NCBI RefSeq assembly: GCF_007829885.1
Contig: NZ_VIWW01000001.1
Coordinates: 1,116,001 to 1,180,000, forward strand
Source: Streptomyces brevispora
GTDB taxonomy: Bacteria > Actinomycetota > Actinomycetes > Streptomycetales > Streptomycetaceae
Direction of reading: 5' to 3'
DNA length: 64,000 bases
Position numbers and translations under genes: made by a program. Below, piece by piece: positions 43,087 through 52,251 of the stretch (position 1 is its first letter; every line of letters begins with the position of its first letter). Below the pieces are notes generated by a model. The model did not search any database. It worked only from the letters and a program-made list of their open reading frames with translations, and was not told where the DNA came from.

Positions 43087-44154
43087 ATGACCGCACGGCT
43101 TGCCGATATCGCAACTCAGGCGGGGGTCAGCGAAGCGACGGTCAGCCGTGTACTGAACGGCAAGCCCGGTGTCGCTGCGGCCACCCGCGAATCAGTCCTT
43201 GCGGCACTCGACGTCCTCGGCTACGAACGGCCGGTACGGCTGCGCAGGCGCAGCGCGGGCCTGGTCGGCCTGATCACGCCCGAGCTGGAGAACCCCATCT
43301 TCCCGGCGCTCGCCCAGGTCATCGGCCAGGCGCTGACCCGGCAGGGCTACACCCCGGTACTGGCGACCCAGACCCCCGGCGGCTCCACCGAGGACGAGCT
43401 GACCGAAATGCTGGTCGACCGCGGCGTCTCGGGAATCATCTTCGTCTCCGGACTGCACGCCGACACCTCGGCCGATATGCAGCGCTACGAGCAACTGCGC
43501 GCCCAGGGTGTCCCCTTCGTACTGGTTAACGGTTTCTCGCCCAAGGTGCAGGCGCCGTTCATCTCACCGGACGACCGGGCGGCGATGCGGCTGGCGGTGA
43601 CGCATCTGGTGTCGCTGGGCCACACCCGGATCGGACTGGCGGTCGGCCCGAAGCGGTTCGTCCCGGTGGTCCGCAAGATCGAGGGCTTCCACGCCACGAT
43701 GCAGGAGCAGTTGAACCTCACCCCGGACGAGGTGGAGGAGCTGATCCAGCACTCTCTGTACACGCTGGAGGGCGGCCAGGCGGCCGCCTCGGCGCTGATG
43801 GAGCGGGGCTGCACGGCGGTGGTGTGCGCGAGCGACATGATGGCGCTCGGTGCCATCCGTGCTGCTCGCAGGCTCTCCAGGGACGTGCCGCGCGATCTGT
43901 CGGTGGTCGGTTACGACGACTCTCCACTCATAGCGTTCACCGATCCGCCGCTGACCACGATCCGGCAGCCTGTGACGGCGATGGGTCAGGCCGCGGTGCG
44001 CACGCTCCTCGAGGAGATCGGCGGCACTCCCGCCCCGCACAGCGAGTTCGTGTTCATGCCCGAGCTGGTCGTGCGCGGCTCGACAGCCGCGGGTCCCGGA
44101 CCGGGCGCTCCCCTCGGCGCCCCGCCCGCCCAAGGATCCCACGCGCACCGGTAG
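43087..44154 (+). CDS. malR: LacI-family maltose regulon repressor MalR
   Basis: A 355-residue LacI-type repressor divergent from malE. The HTH is TARLADIATQAGVSEATVSR with hinge RPVRLRRRSAGLVG. The effector domain has GIIFVSGLHADTSADM, VVCASDMMALGAIRAAR and VVGYDDSPLIAFTDPPLTTI. It is expected to repress malEFG-aglA and amylase genes in the absence of maltose or maltodextrins. The protein shares most of its sequence with the LacI protein at 36627. ATG 43087 directly begins the HTH; a Shine-Dalgarno sequence is weak. Confidence 0.93.
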   Translation: MTARLADIATQAGVSEATVSRVLNGKPGVAAATRESVLAALDVLGYERPVRLRRRSAGLVGLITPELENPIFPALAQVIGQALTRQGYTPVLATQTPGGSTEDELTEMLVDRGVSGIIFVSGLHADTSADMQRYEQLRAQGVPFVLVNGFSPKVQAPFISPDDRAAMRLAVTHLVSLGHTRIGLAVGPKRFVPVVRKIEGFHATMQEQLNLTPDEVEELIQHSLYTLEGGQAAASALMERGCTAVVCASDMMALGAIRAARRLSRDVPRDLSVVGYDDSPLIAFTDPPLTTIRQPVTAMGQAAVRTLLEEIGGTPAPHSEFVFMPELVVRGSTAAGPGPGAPLGAPPAQGSHAHR

Positions 44155-44288
44155 CCCGCAGGTCGTGAGGTCCCTCGCCCGCAGGACCCGCAACCCGCTC
44201 CCGGCCGGAGGGTCATCGGGCGGAGGGGGCGAATCTGGCAGACTCTGTGCCTATGGGTGAATTGAGCGCTAAACCGCAGGAAGGCCAC

Positions 44289-45209
44289 ATGGAGGCCAGC
44301 CCGTCACCCATCGTGAACGAGGCGGCTCCCGAGGCGGACACGGGACGACACGGCGACGTGAACCGGATGGGTCGACTGCTCGACCACGGCCTGGCGGGAC
44401 TGCGCTCCCCGCGGTCCCCTCGAAGGCCACGCCTCTGGTTCGAAATCGCGCTGATCGCGGTCAGTTACTGGCTGTACTCACTGGTGCGCAACGCCGTCCC
44501 CGAGCAGAAGGCGGCGGCCCTGGCCAACGCCGACTGGATCTGGTCGGTCGAACGGTTCCTGGGCATTGCCGTGGAGCAGTCGATCAACCACGCGGTGAAC
44601 TCCGCGACATGGCTGATCGTGTCGATGAACTACTACTACGCGACACTGCACTTCATCGTGACCATCGGCGTGCTCGTGTGGCTGTTCCGCCGCCACCCCG
44701 GCCGCTACGCGGCGGCCCGTCTGGCCCTGTTCGCGACCACGGCGACCGCACTGGCCGGCTACTACTTCTTCCCGCTGGCGCCGCCCCGGCTGATGAACGG
44801 GGGTAAGTTCATCGACACGGTCATGGTCCACCACACCTGGGGTTCGATGGCTTCGGGCAACTTCAAGAACATGTCGAACCAGTACGCGGCGATGCCGTCG
44901 ATGCACATCGGCTGGTCGCTCTGGTGCGGCCTGACCGTCTTCGCCCTGGCCTCCACCTCCTGGGTACGGGTCCTGGGTCTGCTCTACCCGACGGCCACCC
45001 TGCTCGTGATCGTGTCGACCGCGAACCACTTCTGGCTGGACGCGGTGGGCGGCATGACCTGTCTGGCCTTCGGCTACGCGGTGTCGTACGCCTGGTACGG
45101 AGCACTGCCGCACCATCTGCCGAGACGGATCCCCCCGAAGGCGACCATCAGCCCACGGCTGTCGGCACTCGCGGTCCACCGGGCGAAGGCGGCGGCGGGC
45201 CGGAACTAA
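44289..45209 (+). CDS. PAP2-superfamily membrane phosphatase/phosphotransferase
   Basis: A 306-residue membrane protein of the AUR1-like PAP2 type. Five to six helices follow a basic N-terminal tail (FEIALIAVSYWLYSL, YYYATLHFIVTIGVLVWLF, LALFATTATALAGYYFFPLA). The catalytic PAP2 motifs are AMPSMHIGWSLW and TANHFWLDAVGG, both on the outer face. It probably acts on lipid phosphates or inositol-phospholipid head groups. ATG 44289 is chosen over 44253 because AGGAAGG precedes it. It follows malR without an obvious functional link. Confidence 0.85.
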   Translation: MEASPSPIVNEAAPEADTGRHGDVNRMGRLLDHGLAGLRSPRSPRRPRLWFEIALIAVSYWLYSLVRNAVPEQKAAALANADWIWSVERFLGIAVEQSINHAVNSATWLIVSMNYYYATLHFIVTIGVLVWLFRRHPGRYAAARLALFATTATALAGYYFFPLAPPRLMNGGKFIDTVMVHHTWGSMASGNFKNMSNQYAAMPSMHIGWSLWCGLTVFALASTSWVRVLGLLYPTATLLVIVSTANHFWLDAVGGMTCLAFGYAVSYAWYGALPHHLPRRIPPKATISPRLSALAVHRAKAAAGRN

Positions 45210-45224
45210 CAGGGGCTGCTACCG

Positions 45225-45414
45225 AACCGGCTCGGGCAGATCAGGCCCCTCCGGCACCTGACGAACCGGGGTGGGCAAGACAAGCCCCTCCGGTACCTGG
45301 CCAACCAAGCCGGCCAGATCGAGCCCCGCACCTGACGAACCGGGTGGGCGAAACACGCCCCTCCCGCACCTGACGAACCGGGCCGGGCAGATCAAGCCCC
45401 TCCGGCGATTGAGG
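45225..45414. repeat. Five imperfect ~39-base tandem repeats
   Basis: Units begin at 45225, 45264, 45303, 45338 and 45376, each starting AACC(G/A) and most ending CACCTGACG, with a GCCCCTCC-like core. The last unit runs into GGGGTCCGGGGCGGAGCCCCG, an intergenic inverted repeat common in Streptomyces. They fill the gap between the PAP2 and glnE genes; no gene is seen. Confidence 0.8.
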
Positions 45415-45501
45415 AGCGGGGTCCGGGGCGGAGCCCCGAAACCCAGGCACACCCGCAACCGCGCCCCGCACCCCGCGCCCCGCACCGCACCCCGCACCAC
45501 C

Positions 45502-48492
45502 TCACGCCCCGTAGAACCGCTCGTCCACAACCGCCCTCGCCCGCCGCGTGGTCCGCCGGTAGTCGTCCAGCATGTCCCCGACATGCCCGGGCTCGTACCC
45601 CAGATACCGCCCCACCGCCGTCAGCTCCCGCGGCACGGACGGAAACGTGTCGCCCGGCCTCCCCCGCACCAGCATCACCGCGTTGCGGACCCGGGTCGCC
45701 AGCACCCACGCCTCGTCCAGCGTCTGGGCGTCCTCGTGGGAGATGAGCTCCGCCGCGGCCGCCGCGGCCAGCGCCTCACGGGTCCGGGTGGTCCGCAGCC
45801 CCGGCTCCGCCCAGCCGTGCTGCATCTGCATCAGCTGGACCGTCCACTCGACGTCGCTCAGCCCGCCCCGGCCCAGCTTGGTGTGGAGGGTCGGGTCCGC
45901 CCCGCGCGGCAGCCGCTCGGACTCCATCCGGGCCTTCAGCCGCCGGATCTCACGGACCGCGTCCTCCCCCAGCCCCTCCGCCGGGTACCGCAGCGGATCG
46001 ATCAGCTCGATGAAGTCGCGGCCCAGATCCGCGTCGCCGGCCATCGGCTGGGCCCGCAGCAGCGCCTGGCTCTCCCAGACCAGCGACCACCGCCGGTAGT
46101 ACGCCTCGTACGACTTCAGCGTGCGTACCAGCGGCCCGCTCTTGCCCTCGGGACGCAGATCGGCGTCGATGATCAGCGGCGGGTCCGCGGTGGGCAGCTG
46201 GAGCAGCCTGCGCATCTCGGCGACCACCCGGTTCGCGGCCCGGCTCGCCTCGTGATCGTCGACGCCCTCGCGCGGGGCGTGGACGAACAGGACGTCCGCG
46301 TCGGAGCCGTAGCCGAGCTCCTGTCCGCCGAAGCGGCCCATGCCGATCACGGCGAACCGTGTCGGGAGCATGTCGCCCCACTCCGCGCGCACGGCGGCGC
46401 GCAGTGCCCCGGCGATCGTGACGGCGTTCAGATCGGTGACCGCGCTGCCGACCCGGTCGACGAGCGCGCCCGGATCCGCTTCGGCGGGGCTCTCCTCCCT
46501 GCCGTAGGAGCCGATGAGGTCCGCGGACGTCGTCCGGAACAGTTCGCGCCGCCGTACCCCGCGCACCACCGCCACCGCCGATTCGGCGCCGTCCGCCCGC
46601 CCCACCGCGGCCAGTACCTCCTGCTCCAGGTTTTCCCGGCTGCGCGGCTTCAGCCCCTGCGGGTCGCCGAGGATCGTCACCGCCTCGGGGGCGCGCAGCA
46701 GCAGATCGGGGGCGAGCCGGCCGGCCGACAGCACCCGGGCGAGGTTCTCCGCCGCCGCGCCCTCGTCCCGCAGCAGCCGCAGGTACCACGGGGTCTTGCC
46801 GAGCGCGTCGGACACCTTGCGGAATCCGAGCAGTCCGGCGTCCGGGTCGGCGGAGTCCGCGAACCAGCCGAGCAGCACCGGCAGCAGCGTGCGCTGGATG
46901 GCGGCCTTGCGCGAGACGCCGGACGACAGCGCCTCCAGATGCCGGAGCGCGGCGGCCGGGTCCTCGTAGCCGAGGGCTTCGAGCCGGTGCGCGGCGGCCT
47001 TGGTGCTGAGCCGGGACTCACCGGGTGCGAGTTGGGCGACGGCGTCGAGCAGCGGCCGGTAGAACAGCTTCTCGTGCAGCCGCCGCACCACGGCGGCGTG
47101 CCGCTTCCAGGCCTGGTTGAGCTCGGCGATGGGATCCGTGCGCAGGCCGAGGGAGCGGCCCAGCCGCCGCAGATCCGTCTGGTCCTCGGGGACCAGATGG
47201 GTGCGGCGCAGCCGGTAGAGCTGAATGCGGTGCTCCAGGGCGCGCAGGAAGCGGTAGGCGTCGTCCAGCTGTGCGGCGTCCACCCGTCCCACGTAACCGC
47301 CCCGGGCGAGCGCGCTGAGGGCGTCCAGGGTCGAGCCGCTGCGCAGGGTGGTGTCGTTGCGGCCGTGCACCAGCTGGAGCAGCTGTACGGCGAACTCGAC
47401 GTCCCGCAGTCCGCCGGGGCCGAGCTTGATCTCGCGGTCGACCCGGTCGACGGGGATCGTGTCGATGACGCGGCGGCGCATCTTCTGCACATCGAGGACG
47501 AAGTTCTCCCGGTCGGCGGCCTGCCAGACGAGCGGCGAGACGGCGTCGATGTACGCGGCGCCCAGTGCGGGGTCGCCTGCCACCGGCCGGGCCTTGAGGA
47601 GCGCCTGGAACTCCCAGGTCTTGGCCCAGCGCTGGTAGTAGGCGAGGTGCGAGGACAGGGTGCGCACCAGGGGCCCGTTGCGGCCTTCCGGGCGGAGGTT
47701 GGCGTCGACGGGCCAGATGGTGCCCTCGACGGTCGTGTCGGCGCAGATCCGCATCATGTGCGCGGCCAGCCGGGTGGCGGCCGGGATGGCGACGCTCTCG
47801 TCGGCGCCGTCGGCGGGTTCCGCCACGAAGATGACGTCGACGTCGGAGACGTAGTTCAGTTCGTGGCCGCCGCACTTGCCCATCGCGATGACCGCGAGCC
47901 GGCACTGCGCGTCGTCGGCGGGCGTGGCCACACGGGCGATGGCGAGCGCGGCCCGCAGGGTGGCCGTGGCCAGGTCGGCCAGTTCGGCGGCGGTCTCGGC
48001 GACATCCGTGGTGCCGCACACGTCCCGTGCCGCTATCGACAGCAGGCACCGGCGGTAGGCGACGCGCAGCGCGTCCGGATCGTCGGCCCCGGCCAGCTCG
48101 TGCTCGAACTCGGCCACCCCGGGGTGCAGATCGGTCGCCTCGTACGTGACGAGGGCCTGCCAGTCCCGCGGGTGGCGTGCCAGGTGGTCACCGAGCGCCT
48201 CGGACGCCCCGAGCACCCCGAGCAGCCGGTCCCGGAGGGGCTTGGCGGTGACGAGTGTGTCCAGCAGCATCTGCCGCTCGTCCGGCTCCTCCGCCTCCAC
48301 GAGCCGTACGACGCCCCGCAGCGCCAGATCGGGGTCGGCGGTGGCCCCGAGCGCTTCGAGGAGGACGGGGTCGGAGCGTACGGAGGACAGGTCCGGCAGG
48401 TCGAGCAGCCGCTCGGCGGCGGACGGGTCGGTGAATCCGTGCCGAAGCAGTCGGGTGAAGGTACTGCTTCTGCGCCCCGGCAACGTCGTCAT
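45502..48492 (-). CDS. glnE: Bifunctional glutamine synthetase adenylyltransferase/deadenylylase
   Basis: A 996-residue cytoplasmic enzyme that attaches AMP to, and removes it from, Tyr397 of GlnA, thereby setting its activity. Two nucleotidyltransferase halves are clear: GKCGGHELNYVSDVDVIFV near 202 (deadenylylation half) and GRFGGQELGYGSDADVLFV near 716 (adenylylation half). Each is followed by its LRPEG(R/K)xGPLVRTL motif and a helical bundle (KLGPGGLRDVEF, KLGRGGLSDVEW). ATG 48492 follows CAGGAGAG. Its substrate gene glnA is about 40 kb away in the same window. Confidence 0.96.
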   Translation of the reverse strand: MTTLPGRRSSTFTRLLRHGFTDPSAAERLLDLPDLSSVRSDPVLLEALGATADPDLALRGVVRLVEAEEPDERQMLLDTLVTAKPLRDRLLGVLGASEALGDHLARHPRDWQALVTYEATDLHPGVAEFEHELAGADDPDALRVAYRRCLLSIAARDVCGTTDVAETAAELADLATATLRAALAIARVATPADDAQCRLAVIAMGKCGGHELNYVSDVDVIFVAEPADGADESVAIPAATRLAAHMMRICADTTVEGTIWPVDANLRPEGRNGPLVRTLSSHLAYYQRWAKTWEFQALLKARPVAGDPALGAAYIDAVSPLVWQAADRENFVLDVQKMRRRVIDTIPVDRVDREIKLGPGGLRDVEFAVQLLQLVHGRNDTTLRSGSTLDALSALARGGYVGRVDAAQLDDAYRFLRALEHRIQLYRLRRTHLVPEDQTDLRRLGRSLGLRTDPIAELNQAWKRHAAVVRRLHEKLFYRPLLDAVAQLAPGESRLSTKAAAHRLEALGYEDPAAALRHLEALSSGVSRKAAIQRTLLPVLLGWFADSADPDAGLLGFRKVSDALGKTPWYLRLLRDEGAAAENLARVLSAGRLAPDLLLRAPEAVTILGDPQGLKPRSRENLEQEVLAAVGRADGAESAVAVVRGVRRRELFRTTSADLIGSYGREESPAEADPGALVDRVGSAVTDLNAVTIAGALRAAVRAEWGDMLPTRFAVIGMGRFGGQELGYGSDADVLFVHAPREGVDDHEASRAANRVVAEMRRLLQLPTADPPLIIDADLRPEGKSGPLVRTLKSYEAYYRRWSLVWESQALLRAQPMAGDADLGRDFIELIDPLRYPAEGLGEDAVREIRRLKARMESERLPRGADPTLHTKLGRGGLSDVEWTVQLMQMQHGWAEPGLRTTRTREALAAAAAAELISHEDAQTLDEAWVLATRVRNAVMLVRGRPGDTFPSVPRELTAVGRYLGYEPGHVGDMLDDYRRTTRRARAVVDERFYGA

Positions 48493-48631
48493 TCCGTGCT
48501 CTCTCCTGCTCGCCGCCCGATCACCTTCCAGCTGTACGAGCCTAGTCCCGCACCGATGAATACGGAGCGCGTGCGCGGTCTGCACTTCACAGGCGCGATC
48601 TCTTTCAGGACCCGACCGAGAGGCCCAGACC

Positions 48632-49171
48632 ATGTCCGAAGCCAAGGCCGGCACCGAACCGGACACCGGCCCGACCGCCGAACTGGACGCCCGCTACAGC
48701 AGCTCGGACGCCGAGGTCCGCCCCTGGGCCGATGCGGCGAAAATCCTGACCGAGGCGGAGCTGTACTGGCTGACGACGGTCCGCCCGGACGGCCGTCCGC
48801 ACGTCACCCCGCTGATCGGGGTCTGGTGGCAGGGGGCGCTGCACTTCTCCACCGGCGCCGACGAACGCAAGGCCCGCAATCTGGCAGCCAACACCGAGGT
48901 GGTCCTCACGACCGGCACCAACACCTGGGCGGAGGGCTTCGACGTGGTGGTGGAGGGCCGGGCGGAGCGGGTGACGGACGCGAGCCTGCTGACCGGCCTC
49001 GCCGAGGCCTGGGAGGCGAAGTACGGAGAATTCTGGCACTTCGACGTCCAGGACGGCATGTTCGTGGGTGCTCAGGGCAACCGGGCCCAGGTCTTCGCGG
49101 TGTCCCCGCGTACGGTCTTCGGCTTCGGCAAGGGCGACCCGTTCAGCCAGACCCGCTGGCGCATCGCCTGA
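48632..49171 (+). CDS. Pyridoxamine 5'-phosphate oxidase-fold protein
   Basis: A 179-residue FMN- or F420-binding split-barrel protein: LTEAELYWLTTVRPDGRPHV, then PLIGVWWQGALHFSTG, then ARNLAANTEVVLTTG. The absence of the PNPOx C-terminal motif suggests a general stress or F420-type oxidoreductase rather than vitamin B6 synthesis. ATG 48632 follows GAGAGGCCC. It is divergent from glnE. Confidence 0.85.
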   Translation: MSEAKAGTEPDTGPTAELDARYSSSDAEVRPWADAAKILTEAELYWLTTVRPDGRPHVTPLIGVWWQGALHFSTGADERKARNLAANTEVVLTTGTNTWAEGFDVVVEGRAERVTDASLLTGLAEAWEAKYGEFWHFDVQDGMFVGAQGNRAQVFAVSPRTVFGFGKGDPFSQTRWRIA

Positions 49172-49192
49172 GCCGCCCTGCCCGCCCCCTGC

Positions 49193-49984
49193 TCAGGGGG
49201 CGGGCAGGGTCCCGATCACGACGGTGGCGTACAGCTCGTCGGAGAAGACGACGCGCGGGGTCAGCCCGCTGCCGCCCACGGTCTCCACGGCACGTGCCGC
49301 CTGCCGTTCGCTCGTCTCGACCAGCAGGCTGCCGCCCGGTGCCAGCCAGTGCGGTGCCTCGGCGGCCACCCGCCGCATGACGTCGAGCCCGTCGCCGCCG
49401 CCGTCGAGCGCCACCAGCGGCTCGTGCACGCGCGCCTCCGCGGGGAGCAGTGCGACATCCCCGGTCGGTACGTACGGCACGTTGGCGAGCAGTACGTCGA
49501 CGCGCCCGCGCAGCGAGTCGGGCAGCGGTGCGAAGAGGTCGCCCTCGTAGACCCGGCCCAGCTCGCCGAGGTTGCGCCGGGCGCAGCGCACTGCGGCGGG
49601 TTCGACGTCGGAGGCGTGGAGTTCGACCCCCTCCAGAGCCGCGGCGAGCGCGGCGCCGAGCGCGCCCGTACCGCAGCAGAGGTCGACCACGACGGCCGGG
49701 CTGGGGGCCACTTCCACGGCCTGCCGGACCAGGAACTCGGTGCGGCGGCGGGGGACGAAGACCCCGGCGTCCACGGCGATCCGCAGACCGCTGAACTCGG
49801 CCCAGCCCAGGACGTGTTCCAACGGGAGACCGGCGACGCGGCGCTCCACCATGGCGGCGAGTGCGGCCGGGTCGGCGGCGGTGGCGGTGATCAGTTCCGC
49901 CTCGTCCTCGGCGAACACGCAGCCGGCGGTCCGGAGCGTGGTGACGAGGGAGGAAAGGGCAGACGGTGACAGCGGGACCGGCAT
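49193..49984 (-). CDS. HemK-like N5-glutamine methyltransferase family protein
   Basis: A 263-residue SAM-dependent methyltransferase with a HemK-type layout: helical N-terminal domain, RVAGLPLEHVLGWAEFSGLR and VFVPRRRTEFLVRQA, then the SAM site VVDLCCGTGALGAALA. HemK/PrmC enzymes carry NPPY at the catalytic site; here the motif is NVPYVP, so glutamine-methylating activity is uncertain. ATG 49984 is used; the frame beyond it is promoter sequence. Confidence 0.83.
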   Translation of the reverse strand: MPVPLSPSALSSLVTTLRTAGCVFAEDEAELITATAADPAALAAMVERRVAGLPLEHVLGWAEFSGLRIAVDAGVFVPRRRTEFLVRQAVEVAPSPAVVVDLCCGTGALGAALAAALEGVELHASDVEPAAVRCARRNLGELGRVYEGDLFAPLPDSLRGRVDVLLANVPYVPTGDVALLPAEARVHEPLVALDGGGDGLDVMRRVAAEAPHWLAPGGSLLVETSERQAARAVETVGGSGLTPRVVFSDELYATVVIGTLPAP

Positions 49985-50139
49985 GAAGCGGAGCCTTTCG
50001 GGAAAACGCCGATGGGTGCTCCGCGGTCGGCTATGTCCGGTCGACCACGCGGTGAGGGGAGGTGAGCACCCAGCCTGATACAGCGGTAATGGGTCCCACC
50101 TCCTTCGGTACGTCCCCGTGCGGGGAGTCATTCGTTGGT

Positions 50140-50159
50140 GCGTCCCCGTGCGGGGACGC
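50140..50159 (-). terminator. Short hairpin, second of two repeated copies
   Basis: GCGTCCCC-GTGC-GGGGACGC. A near copy lies 30 bases before it (50111-50126, CGTCCCCGTGCGGGGA). It probably terminates the small membrane gene at 50227. Confidence 0.55.
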
Positions 50160-50226
50160 GTCACCCTACCCCAGTGGGGCCCCGGCCCTCCGGCTTTTTT
50201 GCCGTGCTGCCGGGAATCGGCGCGAG

Positions 50227-50454
50227 TCAGCGCTTCCCGGGCCGCCAGTCGTTGCCGCCGTCGACGAAGCGGTTGTGGACGGCGATCGATGAGTTGGCCG
50301 CCCGGACGTCCCGCGCCTGCGCGCTGTGCTGCCGTTCGATCTGCTGGCCGTCGAAATTGTCCGTGCGGCTTCGCCGTTCCCTCAGCATCAGCTTCACGAT
50401 CAGGAAGACGATGACGATGAACAGCACCCCAGGCACCAACAAGACCTCAGTCAT
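50227..50454 (-). CDS. Small single-helix membrane protein
   Basis: A 75-residue protein: one membrane helix right at the N-terminus (VLLVPGVLFIVIVFLIVKLM) and a charged cytoplasmic tail (LRERRSRTDNFDGQQIERQH). ATG 50454 follows a GGGGGAG. It is unfamiliar; similar short proteins are widespread in Streptomyces without known function. Confidence 0.7.
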   Translation of the reverse strand: MTEVLLVPGVLFIVIVFLIVKLMLRERRSRTDNFDGQQIERQHSAQARDVRAANSSIAVHNRFVDGGNDWRPGKR

Positions 50455-50583
50455 GGCTCCCCCGTCCACAGCGGTCCTTGCCGTCATTGTCGGTCGACCC
50501 GACAGGCGTAGTCAAACGGAATCGCACATGCCGGAGGGCGGGCGCCGTTCCCGGCACCCGCCCTCCAACTCCGGTTCCGCTGG

Positions 50584-52122
50584 CTACAGATCCACGCTGT
50601 CGCGCAGCTTGGTCGGGGTGAGGAACAGAGCGGCGATCACGCCGACGACCGAGATGGCCGCCGAGATCAGGAAGATGTGCCCCGTCGCGTCGCCGTACGC
50701 GGCCCGGACGACCTCACGGATCTCCGGCGGCATGGCTGCCACGTTCAGTGTGGAGCCGCCGGAGGACGAGGCCGCCGGGTCGACGCCGATCTTCGCGAGA
50801 CCGGCCGTGATCTTGGTGGCGACCTGGTTGGCGAGCACCGCGCCGAGGACCGAGACGCCGATCGTGCCGCCGAGCGAGCGGAAGAAGGTGATCGCACCGC
50901 TGGCCGAGCCGAGTTCGCTGAGCGGGACGGTGTTCTGGAGGACCAGGACGAGGTTCTGCATCGACATACCGACACCGACACCGACCGCGAGCATGCCGGC
51001 CGAAACGAGAACGAGCGGCGTCTCGTGATCGATGGTGGACAGTCCCAGGAAGCCGAAGGTGAGGACGACGACGCCGGCGATGATGTACGGCTTCACCTTG
51101 CCGGTCTTCGACACCAGCCGGCCGGCCACGGTCGAGGAGAGCAGGACGCCGAACATCAGCGGAATGGTGAGCAGTCCCGCCTCGGTGGGCGAGTAGCCGC
51201 GTCCGATCTGGAAGTACTGGCCGAGGAAGACCGCACCGCCGAACATCGCCATACCGACCGCGAGGCTCGCGACGATGGCGAGGGCGGGGTCCCGGCGGCG
51301 TACGACATGGAGCGGGACGACGGGCTCCTTGACCCGTGCCTCGACGGCCACGGCCACGCCCAGGATCACGACGCTCGCACCGACCATGGCGGCCGTCTGC
51401 CAGGACAGCCAGTCGAAGTCGTTGCCGACGAAGGTGACCCAGAGGAGCAGCATGCTGACGCCGGCGGCGATGAGCGAGGCACCCAGGTAGTCGACCTTGG
51501 TCTCGGGACGCCGGATCTCGGTGAGGTGCAGGGTGCGGGTGAGCATCACGAAGGCGAGCAGCGTGAACGGTACGGCGATGAAGAAGCACCAACGCCAGCC
51601 GAGCCACGAGGTGTCGGTGATGAATCCGCCGAGCAGCGGGCCGCCGACGGTGGCGACGGCCATGACGCCGCCGAGGTAACCGTTGTAGCGGCCGCGCTCC
51701 TTGGGGCTGATCATCGCCGCGATGATGACCTGCACGAGCACCTGGAGCGCGCCCATGCCGATGCCCTGGAGGGCCCGGAAGGCGATCAACTGCTCGGTGG
51801 ACTGGGCGAATCCGCAGGCGATCGACGAGACGACGAAGATGCCGATGGATATCTGGAGCAGCAGCTTCTTGCTGAACAGGTCGGCGAGCTTGCCCCAGAT
51901 CGGCGTGGAGGCCGTGGAGGACAGCAGCATCGCGGTGACGACCCAGGTGTACTGCGACTGGGTCCCGTTGAGCGAGCCGATGATCTGCGGGAGCGCGACG
52001 GAGACCACCGTGCTGCTGGTCATCGCCACGAACAGCACGATGAGCAGACCGCTCAGCGCGCGCAGGATGTGACGGTGGTCCATGGGCGCGACATCGGTCG
52101 GCGCGGCCGTTTGAGCGCTCAC
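50584..52122 (-). CDS. MFS drug exporter, DHA2 (14-helix) family
   Basis: A 512-residue transporter with about 14 helices. DHA2 motifs are seen: SVALPQIIGSLNGTQSQYTWVV after helix 1, GKLADLFSKKLLL (motif A) and FIAFRALQGIGMGALQ-type motif B (QLIAFRALQGIGMGALQVL). GGPLLGGFITD (motif C) is also present. It is expected to export hydrophobic or cationic compounds by proton antiport. GTG 52122 is chosen because GGAGG lies six bases upstream; a TTG two codons before is not needed. A TetR regulator is divergently encoded. Confidence 0.93.
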   Translation of the reverse strand: MSAQTAAPTDVAPMDHRHILRALSGLLIVLFVAMTSSTVVSVALPQIIGSLNGTQSQYTWVVTAMLLSSTASTPIWGKLADLFSKKLLLQISIGIFVVSSIACGFAQSTEQLIAFRALQGIGMGALQVLVQVIIAAMISPKERGRYNGYLGGVMAVATVGGPLLGGFITDTSWLGWRWCFFIAVPFTLLAFVMLTRTLHLTEIRRPETKVDYLGASLIAAGVSMLLLWVTFVGNDFDWLSWQTAAMVGASVVILGVAVAVEARVKEPVVPLHVVRRRDPALAIVASLAVGMAMFGGAVFLGQYFQIGRGYSPTEAGLLTIPLMFGVLLSSTVAGRLVSKTGKVKPYIIAGVVVLTFGFLGLSTIDHETPLVLVSAGMLAVGVGVGMSMQNLVLVLQNTVPLSELGSASGAITFFRSLGGTIGVSVLGAVLANQVATKITAGLAKIGVDPAASSSGGSTLNVAAMPPEIREVVRAAYGDATGHIFLISAAISVVGVIAALFLTPTKLRDSVDL

Positions 52123-52180
52123 GCGCAACCTCCGGGAGGTGTTCGAACAGGGAAGGAAGAAAGCAACGGCTCACCATACA

Positions 52181-52211
52181 TGCCCAGTGGGCAATGTTGC
52201 GCATTGAGCAA
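52181..52211. promoter_or_regulatory. Operator region between MFS exporter and TetR genes
   Basis: TGCCCA-G-TGGGCA (52181-52193), a perfect palindrome, adjoins a TTGC/GCAA dyad (52197-52211). It is the natural site for the TetR protein to repress the exporter and itself. Confidence 0.65.
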
Positions 52212-52251
52212 TAATGACCGGCGGGTAGATAATGGCCCCATGGAGCGCTCT

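Noticed and set aside
45271..49380. 1369-codon plus-strand frame opposite glnE
   Set aside because: Its composition follows the complementary strand of glnE and the intergenic repeats; no domains.
50101..50165. Two copies of CGTCCCCGTGCGGGGA spaced 30 bases apart, resembling a type I-E CRISPR repeat with one spacer
   Set aside because: Only two copies, the second extended by a different flank, no cas genes in the window, and each copy is a self-complementary hairpin suited to termination.
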